40,331 bases of DNA from Vibrio sp. 10N.286.49.B3 (GTDB lineage: Bacteria > Pseudomonadota > Gammaproteobacteria > Enterobacterales > Vibrionaceae): contig NZ_MCUV01000035.1 in NCBI RefSeq assembly GCF_002873395.1, positions 1 through 40,331 on the forward strand, written 5' to 3'. Shown in pieces: positions 26,379-33,577 of the stretch. The translations under genes and the position numbers were made by a program. Position 1 is the stretch's first letter. Each line of letters opens with the position of its first letter. The notes below the pieces were generated by a model. That model was not told the DNA's origin and did no database searches. It saw only the letters and a program-made list of their open reading frames with translations.

Positions 26379-26702
26379 ATGGCAAACATTGATCAACTTC
26401 GTTCAGCACAAGCGCAAGCCTATGCAACGAACAATCGCACACAAGGGCGAAATCAAGCAGCAGAGACAACAACATCTCAGAATGCAGCAAAGCCAGCAGC
26501 AAATACTCAGGATGCGGTTTCGATCAGCTCCCAAAGTAAAGCAATGGGCCAACTGCAACAAAATATGGCTAATGAGCCAAGTTTTGACAGCGCTAAAGTT
26601 GCAGCAATTAAAGAAGCAATAGCAAATGGCTCTTATACTGTTGATGCAGAAAAACTTGCGGGCAATATTATGCGATTTGAACAAGAACTGTCTGGCTTAT
26701 AA
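26379..26702 (+). CDS. flgM: Anti-sigma28 factor FlgM
   Basis: Binds FliA (sigma28) and holds it inactive until it is exported through the completed hook. 107 aa. The N-terminal half is disordered and Gln/Ala/Asn-rich, as needed for export. The C-terminal half has DAVSISSQSKAMGQLQ and AAIKEAIANGSYTVDAEKLA, then NIMRFEQEL, the sigma-binding helices. SD AAGG. It precedes flgN by 34 bases behind a sigma28-type promoter. Confidence 0.95.
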   Translation: MANIDQLRSAQAQAYATNNRTQGRNQAAETTTSQNAAKPAANTQDAVSISSQSKAMGQLQQNMANEPSFDSAKVAAIKEAIANGSYTVDAEKLAGNIMRFEQELSGL

Positions 26703-26736
26703 TTACTAGCCACCACAATAAAAGGTATAAATAGAT

Positions 26737-27162
26737 ATGGCTGTACTGAAGGATCTTGTCGACTTTCAATTACAGAGTGCTCAGCAGTTGTCTGAGCTAT
26801 TAGTGGATGAAAAAAAGGCCATTACTCGCCGTATCTCCAGTGAAATTGAGCAGCTAGCCAAACAAAAGGTCACTTTGATTACTCAATTAAAACAGACCGA
26901 TCAACGTATATCTGCGCATCCTCACCTTACACAACTCACCAACGATGAAAACTTAAAGCTATCTGTTGAGCGTATCCAGTCTATTATCCATGACTGCCAG
27001 CAAGCGAATATGATTAATGGTCAAGCTTTGGCTAGAGCTCAGCTAAGTTTTAACAAGCTTAATAATTTAATGCAGCAAAGTCATGGAAAGATAGGCATGA
27101 CTTATAATGCAGGCGGCCAGACTCATACAATTTCAACGTTAGGCACCAACTTAAAAGCGTAA
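26737..27162 (+). CDS. flgN: Flagellar export chaperone FlgN
   Basis: Cytoplasmic chaperone for the junction proteins FlgK and FlgL. 141 aa, almost entirely helical. LKDLVDFQLQSAQQLSELLV, the basic/heptad segment at about 27-55 and ANMINGQALARAQLSFNKLN match the FlgN family. SD AAAGG. It follows flgM in one unit and its stop codon is part of a hairpin. Confidence 0.93.
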   Translation: MAVLKDLVDFQLQSAQQLSELLVDEKKAITRRISSEIEQLAKQKVTLITQLKQTDQRISAHPHLTQLTNDENLKLSVERIQSIIHDCQQANMINGQALARAQLSFNKLNNLMQQSHGKIGMTYNAGGQTHTISTLGTNLKA

Positions 27163-27183
27163 CGTTTCCTTGTATTTACGCTT
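27155..27183. terminator. Possible terminator between flgN and flgP
   Basis: AAGCGTAA (which includes the flgN stop) and TTACGCTT form a perfect 8-bp stem with a 13-nt loop between two convergent genes. There is a short U run only on the minus strand, so efficiency is doubtful. Confidence 0.4.
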
Positions 27184-27196
27184 ATCTAGTTAAATC

Positions 27197-27631
27197 TTAA
27201 AATAGTGTTTGTTGACGCTTTTCTGGAATAGTTTGCACTTCACCATATGACTTTAATCGATCCATTTTCTGGATATCAAGCTGTAATTCGGTTACGTAAC
27301 TATCCCCTACAGGATAACTTCTTAGAACTTCAGCACCACGTATAACACCATCAACCGCCCCTGTTGTCGACTCAACACCCAGACGTTGATCGCTAAGCTG
27401 AGCGTGACCACTTATGCGCAGCCCATAAACCTGCTCTGCTAATTCACGATAGGCATCTATCTTCGACGCTCTCATTGCACGAATTCGTTGCTCTTCTTCT
27501 GTTCTACCGCTTTGCTCACTGATGGTTGCATAACCAACGGCCAATAAGTGATCTTCCGAACGTATTACTTGCAGCGGTTGGCAGCCAACAAGCATAAATA
27601 CCACGATACACAAAAACAGATGTTTCATCAC
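27197..27631 (-). CDS. flgP: Flagellar outer-membrane lipoprotein FlgP
   Basis: Lipoprotein of the Vibrio-type basal body outer-membrane disc, needed for motility in V. cholerae. 144 aa. The lipobox MLVGC places the lipidated Cys at residue 17. The LPP20-like domain shows RIRAMRASKIDAYRELAEQV and VDGVIRGAEVLRSYPVGDSY. It follows flgO by a few bases, so flgO-flgP is one unit. Confidence 0.94.
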   Translation of the reverse strand: MMKHLFLCIVVFMLVGCQPLQVIRSEDHLLAVGYATISEQSGRTEEEQRIRAMRASKIDAYRELAEQVYGLRISGHAQLSDQRLGVESTTGAVDGVIRGAEVLRSYPVGDSYVTELQLDIQKMDRLKSYGEVQTIPEKRQQTLF

Positions 27632-27637
27632 TAATTC

Positions 27638-28273
27638 CTATGGGCGTAAAATAACAGTACTTGGTTGCTTGATTGTTGGGTTAGAACGAATGATCACGCC
27701 ATCCTCTGTACGTATGGTATTTAATGTATCAAGATCTCGCCCTATTCGGTCTGCAGGTAAGAAACCCTGAGCAGAAGCGACAACAATACGAGTTTGTATG
27801 CCAATCACACGCGCATTAATTAGTACGCCGCCATCTTGACGCAACATAGTACCAGTAAGTACATATTGTACTTCTTGCTTTTCAGATAACTCTTTCCAAT
27901 CACGACTTAAAGCAAAGTCACCTTGGTGAGTAATTTGAATTGAACCTGTTGTTTTATAGTCGACTATCTTAAAACCTCGGCGCTGAAGTTGATAAATAAA
28001 ACCTTCGGCTACAGAGTTGCCTAACCAGTTCGTTGCATCTAAATGCTGTAGATCAACAAAAGAAGTGATCGCGACTGGTGTTAACGCTGATACGCTAGTA
28101 TTCGAAACCAGTAGCTCATCAGTTAAACTTTCAATAAAGAAGTCTAGTGTATGGCGAGGGCTATCAACTAACATAAAATGGCTACCTGTATAGGGTTCTT
28201 TGCCATTATAAATTGGTGAATAGGCACAAGATGTCAACAATACTATCGACATAACTATCAGCCATTTTTTCAT
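27638..28273 (-). CDS. flgO: Flagellar outer-membrane lipoprotein FlgO
   Basis: Partner of FlgP and FlgT in the H-ring/outer-membrane part of the sheathed polar flagellum. The frame is open to 28294, but the ATG at 28273 starts the lipoprotein signal MKKWLIVMSIVLLTSC and has a GGAG SD at a good distance; 211 aa. The FlgO domain shows SSV-type region TPVAITSFVDLQHLDATNWL, SVAEGFIYQLQRRGFKIVDY and YVLTGTMLRQDGGVLINARV. Divergent from flgT. Confidence 0.94.
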   Translation of the reverse strand: MKKWLIVMSIVLLTSCAYSPIYNGKEPYTGSHFMLVDSPRHTLDFFIESLTDELLVSNTSVSALTPVAITSFVDLQHLDATNWLGNSVAEGFIYQLQRRGFKIVDYKTTGSIQITHQGDFALSRDWKELSEKQEVQYVLTGTMLRQDGGVLINARVIGIQTRIVVASAQGFLPADRIGRDLDTLNTIRTEDGVIIRSNPTIKQPSTVILRP

Positions 28274-28348
28274 TATGTAGCTCTCCAAATACACTTATTG
28301 ATCCCCACGGCATGTCACATAAGTTAAATTTCATTGTATGTACAATTG

Positions 28349-28366
28349 TGGAACAGTCTTTGCTTT
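28349..28366 (+). promoter_or_regulatory. flgT: Sigma54-type promoter of flgT
   Basis: TGTGGAACAGTCTTTGCT has GG (28351-28352) and GC (28363-28364) ten bases apart with a good TTTGCT block. Predicted start near 28376, leader about 74 nt. Confidence 0.6.
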
Positions 28367-28417
28367 TCTAATTACGCCTATAAAACGGTACTAATCAAAA
28401 CCCGCTTGTAAACATAA

Positions 28418-28434
28418 AGCAAAATTTATACCCA
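28418..28434 (-). promoter_or_regulatory. flgO: Sigma54-type promoter of flgOP
   Basis: TGGGTATAAATTTTGCT on the minus strand has GG and GC ten bases apart; the -26 base is off consensus. Predicted start near 28407, leader about 134 nt. It faces the flgT promoter across about 50 bases. Confidence 0.5.
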
Positions 28435-28449
28435 ATTGGTAAGAAATGA

Positions 28450-29580
28450 ATGAATAAATTATTTTCATGCTTCACATCCATCGCTTTTACTCTACTTTTT
28501 TCCTGCTCTGTGCATGCCTCTTGGTATGAGGTCACTGGAGTTGCAACCATTGTCGCTTCTGACGATGAAGCAAGAATCAACGCGTTAGAGGATGCCGTAT
28601 ACAAAGCGGTCAGCTTCTCAGGAGCCGATATTGGTAGCATTAGTAACTTGCGTACCTATTTAGCTGAAGATCGTAATGAATACCAATTTACCAACCATGA
28701 AGTGCGCTATATAGAAGTTGATTCTAAGAAAAAACGTGGCAACCAAATGGCTGTCACTATTCGAATTGATATTTACCCATCGGCAAATGGTTGCCACGTA
28801 AATCAATACAAAAAAACATTCCTAGTTGGTCATATTGATATCGCCTCACCACAACAAGCCGTTATGGGCCAAGTGTATAAGATTGGTGATGATTTTAGTC
28901 AAGTTCTCAACCGACAATTGAACCAAGAGTCTCACAGTTTTATCTCTGTTGGTACAACCGATTACGCACTTGATAAGCGCCAACCTGAAACGATTAAAAT
29001 GATCGCTCAAGATACAGGGGCGCAGTATATCCTTTCTGGTGTAATTACCGATTTAACGGCAACCATTGAATCAAAAATATTACTTGATGATGTTATAAAT
29101 CGTCAGTTTGCTCTAGAAATCCAAGTACTTGATGGTAAAACGGGTCATCAAATACACGCTCAACAATATCGTCAAGTTGCGAAATGGCCGTTTGCTAAAA
29201 CCAGTCAAGTTGATACGCGAAGTGCGCGTTTTTGGGCTTCAACTTATGGCGAAATGATGCTGCGAGTAAGTCGAAACTTAATGCTTGATCTAGAATCAGA
29301 ACTGTCATGTAAAATCACCTTACCCGCGGTTTCAGCCACTTATAATAATAAAGTCATGATGGATTTAGGCCGCTTACACGGTGTAAAAGAAGGTGATAAA
29401 TTACAGCTTTGGCATACAGGTGCCTTTATTGATCAAAATGGTCTACCGCGCAATAAGGTCTCACAAAGCGAAATAACATTAACTGTCGCAAGAGTCTATG
29501 AGCAAGAAGCAGAGTTGCTTGTCGACCAAGCTAACTTAGCTTCTAGTATTCAAATTGGTGATGTGATGACTAAGGAATAG
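28450..29580 (+). CDS. flgT: Flagellar H-ring protein FlgT
   Basis: Periplasmic protein forming the H ring around the LP ring in Vibrio and anchoring the stator MotX/MotY ring. 376 aa. It has a Sec signal peptide (hydrophobic to about residue 20, likely cut after VHA) and a mature start SWYEVTGVATI. The FlgT N-terminal domain shows ARINALEDAVYKAVSFSGAD, the middle domain QDTGAQYILSGVITDL, and the C-terminal domain DLGRLHGVKEGDKLQLWH. The SD GGTAAG is 6 to 8 bases away. Divergent from flgOP. Confidence 0.95.
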   Translation: MNKLFSCFTSIAFTLLFSCSVHASWYEVTGVATIVASDDEARINALEDAVYKAVSFSGADIGSISNLRTYLAEDRNEYQFTNHEVRYIEVDSKKKRGNQMAVTIRIDIYPSANGCHVNQYKKTFLVGHIDIASPQQAVMGQVYKIGDDFSQVLNRQLNQESHSFISVGTTDYALDKRQPETIKMIAQDTGAQYILSGVITDLTATIESKILLDDVINRQFALEIQVLDGKTGHQIHAQQYRQVAKWPFAKTSQVDTRSARFWASTYGEMMLRVSRNLMLDLESELSCKITLPAVSATYNNKVMMDLGRLHGVKEGDKLQLWHTGAFIDQNGLPRNKVSQSEITLTVARVYEQEAELLVDQANLASSIQIGDVMTKE

Positions 29581-29822
29581 ATATAACGGTGCTGATAGTC
29601 ATGGCTGTCAGCAATAATGAGTCTATTGGGTGTAACGTATATGAATTGAATTGGCATGGAGGCCAATTTTTAGACTTGATAGCCTACTTGCTATCTTAGG
29701 CACTGTCATGTGTCTTAGCAGTTCGTAGAATAGTATTTACTGTGAGTACAGCTAAGCACGCATCAATACATCAGAATATGTGTTGTGGTGAGAGTAACTA
29801 TTTTTGATCGTAAATTTTAAAC

Positions 29823-29853
29823 AAAAAAAAGCCGACACTAAGGTCGACTTTTT
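29823..29853. terminator. Terminator between flgT and the cold-shock gene
   Basis: AAAAGCCGAC and GTCGACTTTT (one wobble) form a 10-bp stem around CTAAG-like loop bases, flanked by U runs on both strands. It ends the cold-shock gene (minus), about 25 bases after its stop, and can also stop flgT transcripts. Confidence 0.88.
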
Positions 29854-29875
29854 CAAAGAAGAGTTAAACTTCTGA

Positions 29876-30088
29876 TTAAAGAGCTACAACGTTTGCAGCT
29901 TGAAGACCTTTTTGGCCTTGCTCTACTTCAAAAGACACTTTTTGGCCTTCAGCAAGAGTTTTGAAACCTTCAGAAGCGATAGCACGGAAGTGAACGAATA
30001 CGTCAGCACCGCCGTTGTCTTGAGTAATGAAACCGAAACCTTTCTCTTCGTTAAACCATTTTACTGAACCAGTAGTTTTTGCAGACAT
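29876..30088 (-). CDS. CspA-family cold-shock protein
   Basis: Small single-strand nucleic-acid-binding protein (70 aa) with one OB fold that acts as an RNA chaperone. RNP1 (KGFGFI) and RNP2 (VFVHF) are intact, within [15 protein letters not shown] and [11 protein letters not shown]. The SD TAGGAG is strong. A 339-base upstream gap suggests the long leader usual for cspA-type genes. Which csp paralogue this is cannot be decided. Confidence 0.95.
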
Positions 30089-30427
30089 AGTATGTCTCCT
30101 ATAAAAAATTCTTGAAAATATCGCGTTAAACGCGGAGTGTGCTAAGAATCGAATTATTTAATGACGATGAAACTAAGGAAACTAAGGAAACAAAAACGGT
30201 TTACGCAGATGTATCTAAGATTTTACTTTCACTTGATGTTACATTTAATAACCCCGAACAACAGAGCGAGGGCAATATTACAGTGTTTAAATTAAATGTA
30301 TAGTCCTTTTGAAAATAAAATAAAAGAAAAAGAAGAAAACATAAAAATATCAAACACTAAAGACCAAATTAAAAACCAAGGTAATCAAGAGTTACAAGCA
30401 AAACTGCTCTGACCACAACGATTAAAT
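30089..30427 (-). promoter_or_regulatory. Upstream region and probable long leader of the cold-shock gene
   Basis: About 340 bases without a credible gene. Nearest the csp start it holds a CGCGTT-A-AACGCG palindrome (30122-30134) and a 9-bp tandem repeat (GAAACTAAG, 2.5 copies, 30169-30191). A weak sigma70-like TTGCCC with a T/A-rich -10 lies further out. The layout fits a long structured cold-shock 5' leader. I see no obvious terminator for mlaA. Confidence 0.45.
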
Positions 30428-31234
30428 TTAGAAGTCTTCATCTAAATAGTCATCAAAATACGCTTCTTCTTCTTCATCGTAAGTGTCGATATCCACTTCA
30501 GCTTTAAAGTTTTGACGCTGAATATAGATATCTCGAGTTAATACGTAAGGGTCAGGAGAGTTCTCCAACTGCGCTTCTTGAGGTATCAATAACGCTCGTT
30601 TTTCCATGCCCTCAAATGCCCACTTACCAACGCTGGACCAGAAATTAAGATACGAGAGCGGTAAATACATCCCATCAACAGTATCAGCGGCTTCACGTAC
30701 AGTGACTGGACCGTAGCCAGGTAGCATTAAATAGGGTCCCATACCGACACCGTAATGACCTATCGCATCTCCGAACGCTTTATCATCTAACTTTGTAATA
30801 CCTGCGGCCCCTGCTATATCAATTAAGCCAAGCAGACCAAAAGTACTGTTAATCCAAAAGCGGTTGAAGTGCGTTACCGCCTTCTCTCCATTACCCATAA
30901 TCGCATTATTAATAACACTCGAAGGTTCATCTAAGTTAGCTAAGAAATTGGCAATAGCGCGTCTTAACGGCGTGGGAGTGTAGCCAACATAAGCGACGGA
31001 GACTGGTCGTACAAAATAAGGATCAAGGTAATCAGAGTTGAGATCCCACATGGCTCGGTTAAAGCCTTCAAACATGCCCTCGGAAGAATCTGGCAGGTTT
31101 TCCTCATAAACTAGGGATGTCTCTAATCTAGGCTCATCTAGAGAGGTTTGTTCAGTATCAGGGGCACTACTACACCCTAATAGAAGAATTAATGGTGTAC
31201 TCATGATCGTATAGCGTAAATAAGATTTCGGCAT
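30428..31234 (-). CDS. mlaA: Outer-membrane lipid asymmetry lipoprotein MlaA (VacJ)
   Basis: Removes misplaced phospholipids from the outer leaflet and passes them to the Mla pathway. 268 aa. The lipobox LLLGC puts the lipidated Cys at residue 21 of this start; a start at the internal Met (31204) is possible. Family motifs FEGFNRAMWDLN, PVSVAYVGYTPTPLRRAI, NNAIMGNGEKAVTHFNRFWI and MGPYLMLPGYGPVTVRE are present. The acidic C-terminal tail (DEEEEAYFDDYLDEDF) is striking. It follows ccmI behind a terminator, an order also remembered from V. cholerae. Confidence 0.96.
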   Translation of the reverse strand: MPKSYLRYTIMSTPLILLLGCSSAPDTEQTSLDEPRLETSLVYEENLPDSSEGMFEGFNRAMWDLNSDYLDPYFVRPVSVAYVGYTPTPLRRAIANFLANLDEPSSVINNAIMGNGEKAVTHFNRFWINSTFGLLGLIDIAGAAGITKLDDKAFGDAIGHYGVGMGPYLMLPGYGPVTVREAADTVDGMYLPLSYLNFWSSVGKWAFEGMEKRALLIPQEAQLENSPDPYVLTRDIYIQRQNFKAEVDIDTYDEEEEAYFDDYLDEDF

Positions 31235-31256
31235 AATCAGTTATATCATCCTTGAT

Positions 31257-31282
31257 AAAAAAGGCTAGCAATCGCTAGCCTT
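31257..31282 (-). terminator. ccmI: Rho-independent terminator after the ccm operon
   Basis: GGCTAGC (31263-31269), loop AATC and GCTAGCC (31274-31280) form a perfect stem with six U residues on the minus strand, between ccmI and mlaA. Confidence 0.92.
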
Positions 31283-31323
31283 CTATAATACATAGCAAAT
31301 ATTATGCTAAATGTATAATAGTA

Positions 31324-32538
31324 TTAGTATTGTTGGCTAATCTCCAAACTAACTGGATGGCCAAGCTCTACTACTTCACTTTCACCATACCAATCATTAT
31401 CACGAGTAGAAACACTACCATCGCTATCAATTCTCGCTTTAACAATAACAGCTTCAAGATCAGACAGCTTTTGCCCTTGAAGCATGCTGTTACCATCATC
31501 TAGTACCACCGTCCTAGGAAAGGTGCCTAGTGGGTAACGAGCTGCAGCAATTGGCATAGGTGACCCATCAGCAGGATGAACCGAGACAATTAAACTTGCA
31601 TCGGCTGGTGCTTGCACCGCATCAGTAATAGAAATCGTTACCGAAACACTTTTACTTGGCGTAAAGGTATCACCCATTTTAGAGCGAGCACTTTCAATAC
31701 TTCTTTGTAGCATTTCATAGCGGCTATCATCAGGCCCTATCATCTGCTGCATAATGCTCCAGTACTTTGTTGCACCCATATAATCTTGGCGCTCAAATGC
31801 ATCAAAAGCGAGTAAAGAAAAAACGCGCAAATCGACATAATCTTGCTGCACTAAACGAGTTAGCATTATGCGTGCTTCATTTTGCTCACTTTCATCTTGT
31901 GATAACATTAGCGCTTGCGCATAGCCTAAAGCAACATCATCATTATCAGGCTCTAAGCGATACGCTTTTTTCATTGCATCTATCGCCGTAGTCACATCAC
32001 GGTTTGCTAGACCTATGCGACCTAAAAGTAACCAACCTGTTGAATCACTAGGATTGTGGTACAAGCGCGTACGTAGCGCCAATGTCAAGTCACTCATTTC
32101 ATCATCCGTTAACGAAGCCCCTTCAGGCGACATCAACTTTTGAGATAAACCTGGAAGGTTTGCATTAACTTGTTGCCACTCTGCCACCTCTTTTGAAGCA
32201 CCAAACTGAGCATACATAAAGTAACTTAATACCACGACAAATACGCATGATGGTATAAACACAGCCATTGGCGATATTGACGTTTTATCGTGCATTTCTT
32301 CCTGGGGTACATCATCAAGTAGGGATTGCTTTAAATCTGCTATTAACGCTTGCTGATCTTCAACTAAGCCCTCTTCTGTTTCGACCTCAAGTTCAGATAA
32401 GCGGTCTTTATATAACGCCTTATTTAACTCATCTCGTAACTCAGCATCCTGGTTAGCTTTCTGCTTTATAAATGGGATGGCAACTAGTGCACATGTAAAT
32501 AAAGTCAGTAACGCTGTCGATATCCAAAAGAACGTCAT
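31324..32538 (-). CDS. ccmI: Cytochrome c maturation protein CcmI
   Basis: Holds apocytochrome c for haem attachment, with CcmF and CcmH. 404 aa. Two membrane segments (about 4-22 and 90-108) flank a cytoplasmic loop with a leucine-rich helix (LSELEVETEEGLVEDQQ). The periplasmic TPR region (about 150-285) includes STGWLLLGRIGLANRDVTTA and DDVALGYAQALML. The C-terminal domain (about 295-404) starts VSVTISITDAV and has LIVSVHPADGSPMPIAAARY. TAATG overlaps the ccmH stop. Last gene of the operon. Confidence 0.94.
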   Translation of the reverse strand: MTFFWISTALLTLFTCALVAIPFIKQKANQDAELRDELNKALYKDRLSELEVETEEGLVEDQQALIADLKQSLLDDVPQEEMHDKTSISPMAVFIPSCVFVVVLSYFMYAQFGASKEVAEWQQVNANLPGLSQKLMSPEGASLTDDEMSDLTLALRTRLYHNPSDSTGWLLLGRIGLANRDVTTAIDAMKKAYRLEPDNDDVALGYAQALMLSQDESEQNEARIMLTRLVQQDYVDLRVFSLLAFDAFERQDYMGATKYWSIMQQMIGPDDSRYEMLQRSIESARSKMGDTFTPSKSVSVTISITDAVQAPADASLIVSVHPADGSPMPIAAARYPLGTFPRTVVLDDGNSMLQGQKLSDLEAVIVKARIDSDGSVSTRDNDWYGESEVVELGHPVSLEISQQY

Positions 32539-33026
32539 TATGATTTATCTCCGCTTTTCTGTTCATCTAATAAGGCATTAAGACGTGATTCTTTTTCTTC
32601 ATTCCAATCATCATCTTGTTTAGCGTCTTCTTGCTGGGATTTACCTCTTCGACTGCGTAAAATGATCAATGAAAAACCAAAGACAATCACACCAATAGGG
32701 CCAAACCATAAAATAGCGGTTGCTGGCGTCAAAGGTGGATTATAAGTAACAAAGTTGCCATAGCGTGCAATCATATAATCAATGATCTCACTCTTAGACT
32801 TTCCTTCCTTTGTCATTTCATACACTTTTTGACGCAGATCTTGAGCGAGTTCAGCATTAGAATCGCCAATGGTATTATTTTGACACTTAGGGCAGCGAAG
32901 CGTCTTGTTCAATTCTTGAAATTGAAGCTCCTGCTCAGTGTTATCAAAAGTATGTATTTCAATTGCTGCATGAGTAGCCAAAGAAAACGCACTACAACAT
33001 AAAAGAGCCAATAACCACTTTTTCAT
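32538..33026 (-). CDS. ccmH: Cytochrome c maturation thioreductase CcmH
   Basis: Reduces or holds the apocytochrome CXXCH thiols for haem ligation. 162 aa. Signal peptide to about residue 20, then the active-site motif LRCPKCQNN (C45, C48), the three-helix segment with SNAELAQDLRQKVYEMTKEG and IIDYMIARYGNFVTYNPPL, and one membrane anchor at about 105-125. It overlaps ccmG and ccmI by TGATG- and TAATG-type junctions. Confidence 0.96.
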   Translation of the reverse strand: MKKWLLALLCCSAFSLATHAAIEIHTFDNTEQELQFQELNKTLRCPKCQNNTIGDSNAELAQDLRQKVYEMTKEGKSKSEIIDYMIARYGNFVTYNPPLTPATAILWFGPIGVIVFGFSLIILRSRRGKSQQEDAKQDDDWNEEKESRLNALLDEQKSGDKS

Positions 33027-33577
33027 CAGTTTGCCTCTGCTAATAATTGGTCATACATAGGTTTTAACGTCTGCTCCCAGTTGCGCTCATTAACATCACC
33101 GACATGTCGGTAACGAATGATGCCATCTTTATCAATTAAAAATGTCTCTGGTGCGCCATAAACGCCCATGTCTAAGCCCAGCATGCCATTGCCATCATAA
33201 AAGGTATGCAGATAAGGGTTACCAAGTTCCTCTAACCACTTGATCGCTTTAGCACGGTCATCTTTATAGTTGAGGCCCATAATTTTAACGCCATTCTCTT
33301 TCAGTTCATTTAGGTAATGATGCTCTGCATAACATGTTGGACACCATGTCGCCCACACATTAAACAGCATCGGCTCACCTTTAAAAACCGATTGATCATA
33401 GATTTTATCTGCTTGATTCAAATCTTCTAAGCGAAAACTCGGCACTTCTTTGCCAATCAGGACAGACTCAAGCTTAGTTGGATCATCGCCGCCTTGGTTG
33501 AGCTTTAATTGCTTAGCAAAAAATAGCGCCAATAAAATAAAAAGGATAAATGGAATAAATAAAGTTTTCTTCATCAT
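33026..33577 (-). CDS. ccmG: Thiol:disulfide interchange protein CcmG (DsbE)
   Basis: Membrane-anchored periplasmic thioredoxin-like reductant of the c-type cytochrome pathway. 183 aa. N-terminal anchor at about 4-21, thioredoxin fold after it, catalytic WCPTC (C79, C82), the conserved acidic/Gly region LNYKDDRAKAIKWLEELGNP, and the cis-Pro region GVYGAPETFLIDKDG. SD AGGAAG. The two leading ATGs leave the start uncertain by one residue. Confidence 0.96.
   Translation of the reverse strand: MMKKTLFIPFILFILLALFFAKQLKLNQGGDDPTKLESVLIGKEVPSFRLEDLNQADKIYDQSVFKGEPMLFNVWATWCPTCYAEHHYLNELKENGVKIMGLNYKDDRAKAIKWLEELGNPYLHTFYDGNGMLGLDMGVYGAPETFLIDKDGIIRYRHVGDVNERNWEQTLKPMYDQLLAEAN

Noticed and set aside
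26389..26684. Open frames on both strands over flgM
   Set aside because: They arise from the Gln/Ala-rich codon pattern of flgM and have no independent signals.
29589..29612. TGCTGA...TCAGCA hairpin after flgT
   Set aside because: Short stem with no U tail; the stronger bidirectional hairpin at 29823-29853 is the better terminator.
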